A stretch of 6,808 nt of DNA from Acholeplasmataceae bacterium (lineage in GTDB: Bacteria > Bacillota_I > Bacilli_A > Acholeplasmatales > Acholeplasmataceae). Below, piece by piece: positions 1 through 6,149 of the stretch. Below the pieces are notes generated by a model, which worked only from the letters and a program-made list of their open reading frames with translations, did not search any database and was not told the DNA's origin. The translations under genes were made by a program, and so were the position numbers. The stretch covers positions 1 through 6,808 of the forward strand of contig DNNX01000035.1 of assembly GCA_003497445.1 (NCBI GenBank), in the 5' to 3' direction. Within the stretch, counting starts at the first letter, position 1; every line of letters starts with the position of its first letter.

Positions 1-173
1 TTTAAATTTCTCGCACTTTTTGCTGGCACGTATCCAACTTCTTTGATGTATTTTAATACACGTTCGCGAGTAAATTCTGATACATTACCATTTTGATTGA
101 GAACTTTTGAAATGGTTCCTGGTGAAAGTTCTAATGCTTTTGCAATTGTATAAATCGTTTTTTTATCTTTCAT
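1..173 (-). CDS. LacI-family transcriptional repressor, N-terminal part (cut by window edge)
   Basis: This frame is not broken by any stop from the ATG at 171-173 to the left edge, giving 57 visible residues; the ligand-binding domain lies outside the window. It starts MKDKKTIYTIAKALELSPGT, a typical LacI/GalR helix-turn-helix, with the recognition helix SPGTISKVLN at residues 17-26, then NVSEFTRERVLKYIKEVGYV and a hinge-helix start PAKSARNL (50-57) whose Leu57 corresponds to the minor-groove leucine of the family. The start codon directly abuts the TAG stop of the GH16 gene (174-176), and AAGGAAG lies 5 bases upstream of ATG inside the end of that gene, so the two are co-transcribed and probably translationally coupled. 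As last visible gene of the GH94-GH16 operon it probably represses its own promoter through the operator at 3361-3374, with a beta-glucan oligosaccharide or its product as inducer (inference). Compared with the common VSxSTVSRVLN, the helix has Pro18-Gly19 and Lys23 at specificity positions. Confidence 0.93.
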   Translation of the reverse strand, partial: MKDKKTIYTIAKALELSPGTISKVLNQNGNVSEFTRERVLKYIKEVGYVPAKSARNL

Positions 174-893
174 CTATACTTCCTTGTAGTAGGATACTCT
201 TTTTATATGCATATATGTTGGAAGATGATCATCATGAATTGGGCCACCCCAAGACCCACCTAATGCAATATTAAAAATTAAATAAAAAGGTTGATTAAAA
301 GGCCATTCAATCTCTGTTTCATGTGGTCCCTTATCAAAAGACACAATTTCTTTTCCATCTAGTAAGAATGTAATATGGTCATTTCTCCAAATCATGCCAT
401 ATAAATGCGGTTTTTCATATACATCTTCAATGACTTCCTCATGTGTTAATTGATTGCCTTGGGTAAAATGTCTTGCTTGAGAATGTAAACTAAAATGAAT
501 ATGGTTTGGATGATGTCCAACATGTTCCATTAAATCGATTTCACCACAAAGTGGCCATTTTGTACCTTCTTTAAAATTTTTACCCAATAACCAAATTGCA
601 GGCCAAGTTCCATGTCCTTTAGGCAGTATTGCCTCAACTTCTAATTTCCCATACTCAAAAAGCATATGTGGATAACTTGTAATCTTGGCACTCGTATAAG
701 CATTATCTTGATATGATTCTTTTCTACCGATAAGTGTTAAATATCCCTTAGAAAGGTCTATATTGTGCGGATATGGCGTGTAAAACTGTGATTCTTTATT
801 TCCAAACCCATGACCACCTGTCTCAAAGGTCCAAACATTTTCATCGACAAGTCCTTGATCGAAACGATCTTCAAAAATAAGTTGATACGCCAT
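174..893 (-). CDS. GH16 beta-glucanase, laminarinase type, cytosolic
   Basis: The 239-residue protein is a single GH16 catalytic domain without signal peptide, linker or carbohydrate-binding module. The active-site motif GEIDLMEHVG is at 117-126: Glu118 is the expected nucleophile, Asp120 the assisting acid and Glu123 the acid/base. The extra Met between Asp-Leu and Glu (EIDxME) is the beta-bulge form typical of laminarinases (endo-1,3-beta-glucanases) rather than the EIDIEF form of lichenases. Other family blocks are GTWPAIWLLG (95-104) and FNIALGGSWGG (207-217). The predicted reaction is hydrolysis of internal beta-1,3-glucosidic bonds in laminarin-type oligosaccharides. The gene begins 2 bases after the GH94 stop (896-898), with AGGAG 7 bases before the ATG, and ends in TAG against the LacI start, so it is in the GH94 operon. 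The lack of any export signal is unusual for GH16, which is mostly secreted; it suggests a role on imported oligosaccharides. Exact linkage preference (1,3 or mixed 1,3/1,4) is inferred from the motif only. Confidence 0.92.
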   Translation of the reverse strand: MAYQLIFEDRFDQGLVDENVWTFETGGHGFGNKESQFYTPYPHNIDLSKGYLTLIGRKESYQDNAYTSAKITSYPHMLFEYGKLEVEAILPKGHGTWPAIWLLGKNFKEGTKWPLCGEIDLMEHVGHHPNHIHFSLHSQARHFTQGNQLTHEEVIEDVYEKPHLYGMIWRNDHITFLLDGKEIVSFDKGPHETEIEWPFNQPFYLIFNIALGGSWGGPIHDDHLPTYMHIKRVSYYKEV

Positions 894-895
894 TG

Positions 896-3346
896 TTATA
901 CTCCTAAATACACATCTATCTCTGAATAGTGTGTTGTAATTGGTAATTGTAATTCTTTTTTATTTGCAAATATAGATTTGATGTGATAATGATTTGTTGG
1001 TGTTTCTAGATGGTAATGAATCGTTGTTTTTTGTCCAAAAATCATCGTGTGAATCGAAGCTTTCCCTTCAATAAAATCAGATGATACAAGTTTTGGCTCT
1101 AAAAAAAGTTGACCGAATTCAAAGTTTAATCCAAACACTTGCTTTCTTAAAATAAATAATAACCAAGAAGCCGAACCAGTCAAATAAAGATATTTTCCTT
1201 TACCTTCATCATTGAAATATTCAGGAATACCTTCATATACTTGAGCATCATCTTTCATGGACTGATAAAGTATTGATGTCCATGCTTCATTGGCTAGATC
1301 GTTTAATTGATAATTATAAAGCCCATATGCATACATCATTGCCATATGTGAAAATACTGCACCATTTTCTTTGTGGCCATAAGCAAAATAAAAGGCGCGA
1401 CCAAGTCCATGTTTCTCATGATCATATAAAGAATTAAGTTTATAGCCACCTAAAGCAGCATCAAATAATACTTTTTTCGTTTTATTTGCAAGTTTAACTG
1501 CTTGCTCACGAGATGCAATACGATTGAGTAAGGCCATTGCTTGTCCAGTCAACATTACCGTGTGGTCTATATCAAGCAATGTCGCTTTATGGTCAAAGTA
1601 ACTTTGAAATATATCCTCTACAAATGCTTCTTGAAGATGTTTCATGTGTGTATCATAAATTGATTGAAGTGCGCTTATTAATGCCTCTTTATTCACCCAT
1701 TCTACATCTTGAACATCAGAATGAAAATACGTTTGAAGATCAATCGTTTTAAATATTAAATCTTTTAATGGTGATAAAAGTTCAAATTGATCTTGATCAA
1801 TGGCTTGAATTAAATGAATGATCTCTAAAACATTATTAACATACATCATTGTAAAGGCAATTGTTTCACCATGTTGATGTCCCATATCTAAACCATCATT
1901 CCAATCAGCATCCATCAGTTTTACATAACCATGCGCACCAAGATGATTAAGTGCAACAACATGTTGAACCAAAATATGTTCTAAAATGGTGCCTTCATAT
2001 TGTGTGAACCCTGGTTTTTGATCTTTTTTTATCGACCCGTAGCCATACAGATGATCTTTAAAATATGATTGTTTTCTTAATAAAAACGCGACATCTCCAG
2101 TTTCATGAATATACATTAGTAGTGTGATGAGAGGCCAAGCACCATGATCAGACCAAACTCTTGTAATCGCGTTTCGATCTGCTTTAAATGCACCTGGTTG
2201 ATCACCAATAATCGTTGCATTTGATCCATCTAAACGAACCCCTTTAAAATACTGATATAACATGTCATAGACATTTGGATCGTAATACATATTTAGTGCA
2301 ATCAGATCTTGCCATAAATCGCGCCAACCTCTTCCACCTTTACCATAATCATGATGCGGTAAATAAGAATTTCCCATTATGCGTCTAAATAACGGCTGCA
2401 ATGAAACAAACTTTAATCTTTGACTTACTTCATCGGAAATGAGATCAAACGATAACTGATTGACATACGGTGCATATAATGCTTCGCTTGCTTCTAATTC
2501 TACTAAAAAAGTTTCTACATCAAGTGCACGTTTCAACATATCTTTTAACGAGTGCATGTCTTCAGCCACACCAATCGCTAATGATAATGTAACCGATGTA
2601 TTTGGTTTGATCGCGATTGTTTCTGTATGAAATGAAGCAATCGTTTCATAACCAATATATGTTCCTTGTAAAACAAGATCATCGAGACCTAAAGGAAACA
2701 TACGTGACCCCTCTCCGATAAATCGATCTAAAGTGGGTGAAGCACCAATGTTTTTGTGACCTTGCATTTCAAATGCAACACCATAAGATAGTTGATTGAT
2801 ATGATGTCCTGTTTCATCAAAATGTAATGTTGGTGTCATTGTAAGCATTTGATGATCAATATGCGTCACATTGAGTAATGATGTTACATGTCGATGGTCA
2901 CGTTGATTTTCTGCAGAACGTCCATATAATTCAACTGCTGAGATCGCTTTAAATTGAATTGCATGATCACCCGTATTCGTTACTTTGATCAAGTGTCTTT
3001 CAGTATTTGTTTCGGAAACAAGGAAACTTGTGGTTTCAATTTCGACACAATCTTCTTGACGTGTCACTTTTTGATAGGCGTAACCTGTCTCATACGTGAA
3101 AGGTTTATTTTGTTGGTATTCTAATTGACCGTTGAGGTCATATCGTTTGCCATCAATATAAAACATAACATTACGTGACGATGGTTTATATAAATCTCTT
3201 TCAGATGTCGGTTCAAGTACATAATGATCGTGGTCCAACGCTAAATGGCCAGCAAAAAAAGGAGTCAGGTATCCTTTTAACCCCTTTTGATTCATGAGTG
3301 GGAAATATATCCCTTTATTCGATGTAATAGTTTGTTTTTTTATCAT
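896..3346 (-). CDS. GH94 glycoside phosphorylase, probably laminaribiose phosphorylase
   Basis: The product is about 816 residues from the ATG at 3344-3346, the usual length for cellobiose/laminaribiose-type GH94 enzymes. I prefer this ATG over an in-frame TTG four codons upstream because GAGGG sits 5 bases before the ATG and overlaps the TTG. Numbering from this ATG, family blocks are GGRGWRDLWQD (337-347), which lines sugar and phosphate sites; MDADWNDGLD (478-487), in which the Asp of Trp-Asn-Asp (484) is the expected general acid, equivalent to Asp490 of the Cellvibrio cellobiose phosphorylase; GHKENGAVFSH (657-667); and YLTGSASWL (721-729). No signal peptide is present, so it is cytosolic. 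GH94 enzymes split beta-linked glucosyl disaccharides or oligosaccharides with inorganic phosphate, releasing alpha-glucose 1-phosphate and conserving bond energy. The GH16 laminarinase 2 bases downstream, and the known Acholeplasma laidlawii GH94 laminaribiose phosphorylase, favour laminaribiose (beta-1,3). Cellobiose or longer oligosaccharide specificity cannot be excluded from sequence alone. It is the first gene after the operator-controlled promoter at 3361-3410. Confidence 0.9.
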   Translation of the reverse strand: MIKKQTITSNKGIYFPLMNQKGLKGYLTPFFAGHLALDHDHYVLEPTSERDLYKPSSRNVMFYIDGKRYDLNGQLEYQQNKPFTYETGYAYQKVTRQEDCVEIETTSFLVSETNTERHLIKVTNTGDHAIQFKAISAVELYGRSAENQRDHRHVTSLLNVTHIDHQMLTMTPTLHFDETGHHINQLSYGVAFEMQGHKNIGASPTLDRFIGEGSRMFPLGLDDLVLQGTYIGYETIASFHTETIAIKPNTSVTLSLAIGVAEDMHSLKDMLKRALDVETFLVELEASEALYAPYVNQLSFDLISDEVSQRLKFVSLQPLFRRIMGNSYLPHHDYGKGGRGWRDLWQDLIALNMYYDPNVYDMLYQYFKGVRLDGSNATIIGDQPGAFKADRNAITRVWSDHGAWPLITLLMYIHETGDVAFLLRKQSYFKDHLYGYGSIKKDQKPGFTQYEGTILEHILVQHVVALNHLGAHGYVKLMDADWNDGLDMGHQHGETIAFTMMYVNNVLEIIHLIQAIDQDQFELLSPLKDLIFKTIDLQTYFHSDVQDVEWVNKEALISALQSIYDTHMKHLQEAFVEDIFQSYFDHKATLLDIDHTVMLTGQAMALLNRIASREQAVKLANKTKKVLFDAALGGYKLNSLYDHEKHGLGRAFYFAYGHKENGAVFSHMAMMYAYGLYNYQLNDLANEAWTSILYQSMKDDAQVYEGIPEYFNDEGKGKYLYLTGSASWLLFILRKQVFGLNFEFGQLFLEPKLVSSDFIEGKASIHTMIFGQKTTIHYHLETPTNHYHIKSIFANKKELQLPITTHYSEIDVYLGV

Positions 3347-3351
3347 GTTAA

Positions 3352-3356
3352 CCCTC
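3352..3356 (-). promoter_or_regulatory. Ribosome binding site of the GH94 gene (decides start)
   Basis: On the minus strand GAGGG is followed by TTAAC and then ATG at 3346-3344. The spacing of 5 bases is normal. The in-frame TTG at 3358-3356 shares its last base with this Shine-Dalgarno and has no purine-rich site of its own at a suitable distance, so it is unlikely to be the start. Confidence 0.75.
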
Positions 3357-3360
3357 AAAT

Positions 3361-3374
3361 GGAAACCGATTTCC
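3361..3374 (-). promoter_or_regulatory. LacI-type operator in the GH94 promoter
   Basis: The minus strand reads GGAAATCGGTTTCC, a 14-bp palindrome with central CG and only one unmatched symmetric pair (T versus G next to the CG). This is the classic layout of LacI/GalR-family operators, whose hinge helices open the central CG. It begins about 8 bases after the -10 box, so it covers the predicted transcription start and should block initiation when bound. The likely ligand is the LacI protein encoded two genes downstream. It also fits the Bacillus CcpA cre consensus (TGWNANCGNTNWCA) at 12 of 14 positions, so catabolite control by a CcpA-like protein is an alternative or addition. Confidence 0.82.
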
Positions 3375-3381
3375 TAAAACC

Positions 3382-3410
3382 ATTATAAAGAAATCAAATT
3401 AAAATGTAAA
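3382..3410 (-). promoter_or_regulatory. Sigma-A (sigma70-type) promoter of the GH94-GH16-lacI operon
   Basis: On the minus strand the -35 box TTTACA (3410-3405, 5 of 6 to consensus) is separated by exactly 17 bases from a perfect -10 box TATAAT (3387-3382). Transcription is expected to start near the A at 3375, giving a leader of about 29 bases before the GH94 ATG. The promoter lies in the 78-base gap after the GH30 stop, so GH94, GH16 and lacI have a start of their own separate from the upstream GH30 genes. No terminator hairpin is visible between the GH30 stop and this promoter, so read-through from upstream is also possible. Confidence 0.87.
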
Positions 3411-3424
3411 GGGTTTCATCTTTT

Positions 3425-4726
3425 TTATTTTATGATTATTGTTTGAATACTATGAGCAGGTAAATATGTCTCAAAATTGACGTGATTATGATGTGATGAA
3501 ACATGATAATCGACATCATGAAGATTCAGTAATACAGCGACATAACTTCCGTCTGGTCTTAAAAAAACATTATGTAAAATGGTATGGTTAGAAGAGAACA
3601 TTCGTTTTGACCCTTTAGGAATATGTTTTGAAAAATGTTTTATATAAAAGTAAGATGGATTTAAAATCATTGTTTCAGGAAATACATCGACCATAATCGG
3701 TGAAGAACATAAATTATTGACATGATTTGGACCACCCGTTGTATCTAAAAATAAATTCCAATCGATGTAGCCTTCTGTACCATTTGATATGTCATGCATC
3801 ATATTTTTGCCGTATCTTTCAGCAACGTCATAAGAATGCAGATGGGGTCCTCCTTCTTGACACCCTTCAGTAAATAGAAGATGTTTATCTTTAAAGGTGT
3901 CATGTGTTTTTTTAACCTCTAAAAATTGATCATTGTCATACCAATGAAATGCAATGCCATAAATAAAAGAAGATGCTTCTTTGTCTTTTAGTATTCTTGA
4001 TGCGCGCTCAAACATTATATCTCGATTATGATCCCAAATATAAATTTTAGTCGTTAAATTTGATTCTTTTAGAGCTTTGCCTAAAACAAGCACCATTTCT
4101 TTTTCATCTTGTGCATCATACAAACAAGACTCCCATCGTTGATTTGCGGCAGGTTCATTTTGAATGGTTAAAGCATCAATGGTGATGCCTTGATCTTTGT
4201 AAGCTTCAATAAATTTAATGATGTATTGTACCCACAAAGCATAATATTTCTTTAAAAGTTTACCACCTTTGATTGCTTTCAAATTATCTTTCATCCAAAA
4301 TGGTGGTGACCATGGTGATGCAATGATTTGAAGATCTTTTTGTGCAATTTTGGTCGCTTCTTTGATCATATCAATGATATGTTGATCTCTTGATACATCA
4401 AAAGATTGTAAAGATTCATCATAAGGTTGAACATAATCATAAGTTCCCAATCCAAAATCGCAGCTATTAATTGAGATTCTTCCCATTGAATATCCAATCC
4501 CATCGATAGGATCAAAATATGCTTTGAGTAATTGCTCTCTTATGTTTTTTTCAACTCTCGATAAATTATAAGCTGAAGCTTCTGTAAATGCCCCACCAAA
4601 ACCTTGCATTGTTTGATCGAATTGTTCCTGAATATGAATGACTTCTTTTATTGCAGGCTTTAAGATTATATTTGAAACTAATTCATGTCTTTTCCCAGAT
4701 TTTGATGTTTCATAAATCGTAATCAT
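3425..4726 (-). CDS. GH30-family glycosidase (beta-1,6-glucanase or beta-glucosidase type), cytosolic
   Basis: The 433-residue protein matches the GH30 (glucosylceramidase-like) family over its length: QGFGGAFTEASAYNLS (41-56), FDPIDGIGYSMGRISINSCDF (71-91), SPWSPPFWMKDN (137-148), TIQNEP (187-192) with Glu191 as expected acid/base, and LLFTEGCQEGG (283-293) with Glu287 as expected nucleophile. A short C-terminal beta domain (about 380-433, with DGSYVAVLLNLHD) follows the barrel, as in GH30. There is no signal peptide. Family members include beta-1,6-glucanases, beta-glucosidases, glucosylceramidases and xylanases. Next to laminarin-type enzymes, action on beta-1,6-linked glucose is the best guess, for example branches of laminarin or gentio-oligosaccharides; this is inference. 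Its ATG overlaps the TGA of the membrane-protein gene by 4 bp (ATGA), with AGGAG 9 bases upstream inside that gene, so the two are translationally coupled. It ends in TAA just before the GH94 promoter. Confidence 0.88.
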   Translation of the reverse strand: MITIYETSKSGKRHELVSNIILKPAIKEVIHIQEQFDQTMQGFGGAFTEASAYNLSRVEKNIREQLLKAYFDPIDGIGYSMGRISINSCDFGLGTYDYVQPYDESLQSFDVSRDQHIIDMIKEATKIAQKDLQIIASPWSPPFWMKDNLKAIKGGKLLKKYYALWVQYIIKFIEAYKDQGITIDALTIQNEPAANQRWESCLYDAQDEKEMVLVLGKALKESNLTTKIYIWDHNRDIMFERASRILKDKEASSFIYGIAFHWYDNDQFLEVKKTHDTFKDKHLLFTEGCQEGGPHLHSYDVAERYGKNMMHDISNGTEGYIDWNLFLDTTGGPNHVNNLCSSPIMVDVFPETMILNPSYFYIKHFSKHIPKGSKRMFSSNHTILHNVFLRPDGSYVAVLLNLHDVDYHVSSHHNHVNFETYLPAHSIQTIIIK

Positions 4727-5442
4727 AATGCTTTTCTCCTTAAAATGATACTGATGATGACAGCAATCACGATATCAATTACTGCAAATATAAGTAATCT
4801 TGTGATCAATATCTCATTTAAGACATCATTGACTAAAATGCGTGATTCTATTTCTTCTTCACTCATCCCTTGAACAAACGCCATCACATTAAATTCATAA
4901 TTAAATGTGATCATATCATCAATGATTTCTTGCCCGTCATAATCTTTTAAAATGATACGTCCTGAAAAGTCATCTTCAATGATGATTGTATAATAATAAA
5001 ATCCTAATGTATTAAATCCTACACTGAGCGCATAATCTTTATATGGTGCATCTATTTTCGTATTAATGTTTATGGTGTTTGAAGTTAGGATGAGTTGACT
5101 TTGATCACTTGAATCATCTATATCTGTTGCATAATCAATACGACTTAAATCTAAAGGTATAACAATTACCACAAGCTGATGGATATCTTGCCCGTTTTCA
5201 GAACCTAATGCTTGAATGATTTCGACAACATAATCCTCTTTTTCAAATCGTTCAATGGGTTCATAACCCAATGTAGAATATCTTAAAAACGTGTCAACAT
5301 CTTGTGTTTCTACAAGTTCTTTTGTAATTTGATTAAAAGCTTCATTGGTTTGTTCTTGAGTTACTTGAAACAATGTAATAAGGTAAATAATCGCACCAAA
5401 AAGTAAACTAATAATCAAATAGTATAATACCCATTTTTTCAT
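4723..5442 (-). CDS. Two-TM membrane protein of unknown function
   Basis: I do not recognise the family. The 239-residue protein has a membrane segment at about 5-25 (starting after MKKW), an acidic region of about 185 residues (26-211), and a second membrane segment at about 212-234 ending in RRKAL. Lys at the N terminus and RRK at the C terminus predict both ends in the cytoplasm and the middle domain outside. There is no lipobox and no obvious enzyme motif. The outer domain begins with a helical, Glu/Gln-rich stretch (27-50) and continues with alternating hydrophobic residues that suggest beta strands (for example 89-96, 150-155). The gene overlaps both neighbours by 4 bp: its ATG sits in the TGA of the S51-like gene and its TGA in the GH30 ATG. 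Its Shine-Dalgarno AAGGGAAG lies in the end of the S51-like gene. Coupling to GH30 could mean a sensing, anchoring or envelope role, but nothing in the sequence proves this. Confidence 0.8.
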   Translation of the reverse strand: MKKWVLYYLIISLLFGAIIYLITLFQVTQEQTNEAFNQITKELVETQDVDTFLRYSTLGYEPIERFEKEDYVVEIIQALGSENGQDIHQLVVIVIPLDLSRIDYATDIDDSSDQSQLILTSNTININTKIDAPYKDYALSVGFNTLGFYYYTIIIEDDFSGRIILKDYDGQEIIDDMITFNYEFNVMAFVQGMSEEEIESRILVNDVLNEILITRLLIFAVIDIVIAVIISIILRRKAL

Positions 5443-6113
5443 AAAAACTTCCCTTTATGATTCATGATTTTTGAAGCACTACCTAAAAGTTGAATGTTTT
5501 CATTGTCAATAAAAAGTCCACCGTCATCAGGAATTGCATAGATGTCTATCGCTCTTTCTGAAACGACGCGTCGAATTGCCTTATCTTGTTGATTTCTTCT
5601 TCTGTAATGGACACTAATATCAAACCCATCAACAAAACCTAATCCTTGAATATAATGAAACTTATGATAGTCATCGTCTTTATATAGATGCGGTTTTTTC
5701 AAATGAATCATCGCACCGGCAGATGATCCAATTGTTAACCCTTTAAATTGCTTTAATGGTTTTACCAGTTGATGTTGATCGAATCTTTTCATCATTTGAT
5801 CGGGTGCACCACCAGGAAAATATAATATGGTCGCGTGTTTTATTTTTTCGATACGTGTCTTTTCATCATCAGTATAATAATTTAAAAACGATACTTCAGA
5901 CACTCCATACATGCTTAACTGTCGATACATTTTTTGCACATACTCAGCATCTTTATGATAATACGCTTGATATTGTGCTTCAGTAGAAAACCATATGTCA
6001 AAAAAAGAATATAAAATCACAAGTACACGATCATCTTTTTGAATATGATGCTGCATCACATCATAAATATATGGTTGATCTAAAATACTTCTACTTAATA
6101 ATAAATGTTTCAT
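5439..6113 (-). CDS. Peptidase family S51 (peptidase E-like) protein
   Basis: The 224-residue cytosolic protein has the class I glutamine amidotransferase-like fold of S51 peptidases. Visible signatures are LYFPGGAPDQMMKRF (97-111), the nucleophile elbow GSSAGAM (129-135) with Ser131 as expected nucleophile rather than Cys, and QGLGFVDGFDISVHYRRR (156-173) with His169 as expected catalytic His. The third residue is less clear; acidic residues lie in IPDDGG (194-199). S51 members include aspartyl dipeptidase (peptidase E) and cyanophycinase; the length fits the peptidase E branch, but its substrate cannot be told. The ATG at 6111-6113 has GAGG 4 bases upstream. It is the first gene of a trio joined by ATGA overlaps with the membrane protein and GH30. 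Why a peptidase-like protein is coupled to beta-glucan enzymes is unclear; it may act on the membrane protein or be unrelated to sugar use. Confidence 0.85.
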   Translation of the reverse strand: MKHLLLSRSILDQPYIYDVMQHHIQKDDRVLVILYSFFDIWFSTEAQYQAYYHKDAEYVQKMYRQLSMYGVSEVSFLNYYTDDEKTRIEKIKHATILYFPGGAPDQMMKRFDQHQLVKPLKQFKGLTIGSSAGAMIHLKKPHLYKDDDYHKFHYIQGLGFVDGFDISVHYRRRNQQDKAIRRVVSERAIDIYAIPDDGGLFIDNENIQLLGSASKIMNHKGKFL

Positions 6114-6125
6114 TTTGCCTCTTCT

Positions 6126-6148
6126 AATAAAAAAGCCCAGAAGGGCTT
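6126..6148 (-). terminator. Rho-independent terminator after the response regulator gene
   Basis: The minus strand reads AAGCCC, loop TTCT, GGGCTT, then a T-run (six T at 6134-6129, partly shared with the stem, followed by ATT). The 6-bp stem lies at 6133-6138/6143-6148, beginning 2 bases after the TGA stop of the response regulator (6150-6152). It should end that transcript before the S51-like gene, whose ATG is 13 bases further on. Confidence 0.82.
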
Positions 6149-6149
6149 A

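Noticed and set aside
1537..1752. 71-codon plus-strand open frame inside the GH94 gene
   Set aside because: It is opposite a strongly conserved coding region, has no good ribosome site or recognisable product, and is a shadow of the GH94 frame.
3007..3021. 15-bp palindrome TTGTTTCGGAAACAA within the GH94 gene, about 350 bp downstream of the operator
   Set aside because: It could be imagined as a secondary LacI operator for looping, but its symmetry centre is a single base rather than CG and its half-sites differ from the main operator. Seven-base arms are expected by chance in a window of this size.
5756..5986. 76-codon plus-strand open frame inside the S51-like gene
   Set aside because: It is antisense to a gene with clear family motifs; the protein looks like non-coding composition and has no supporting signals.
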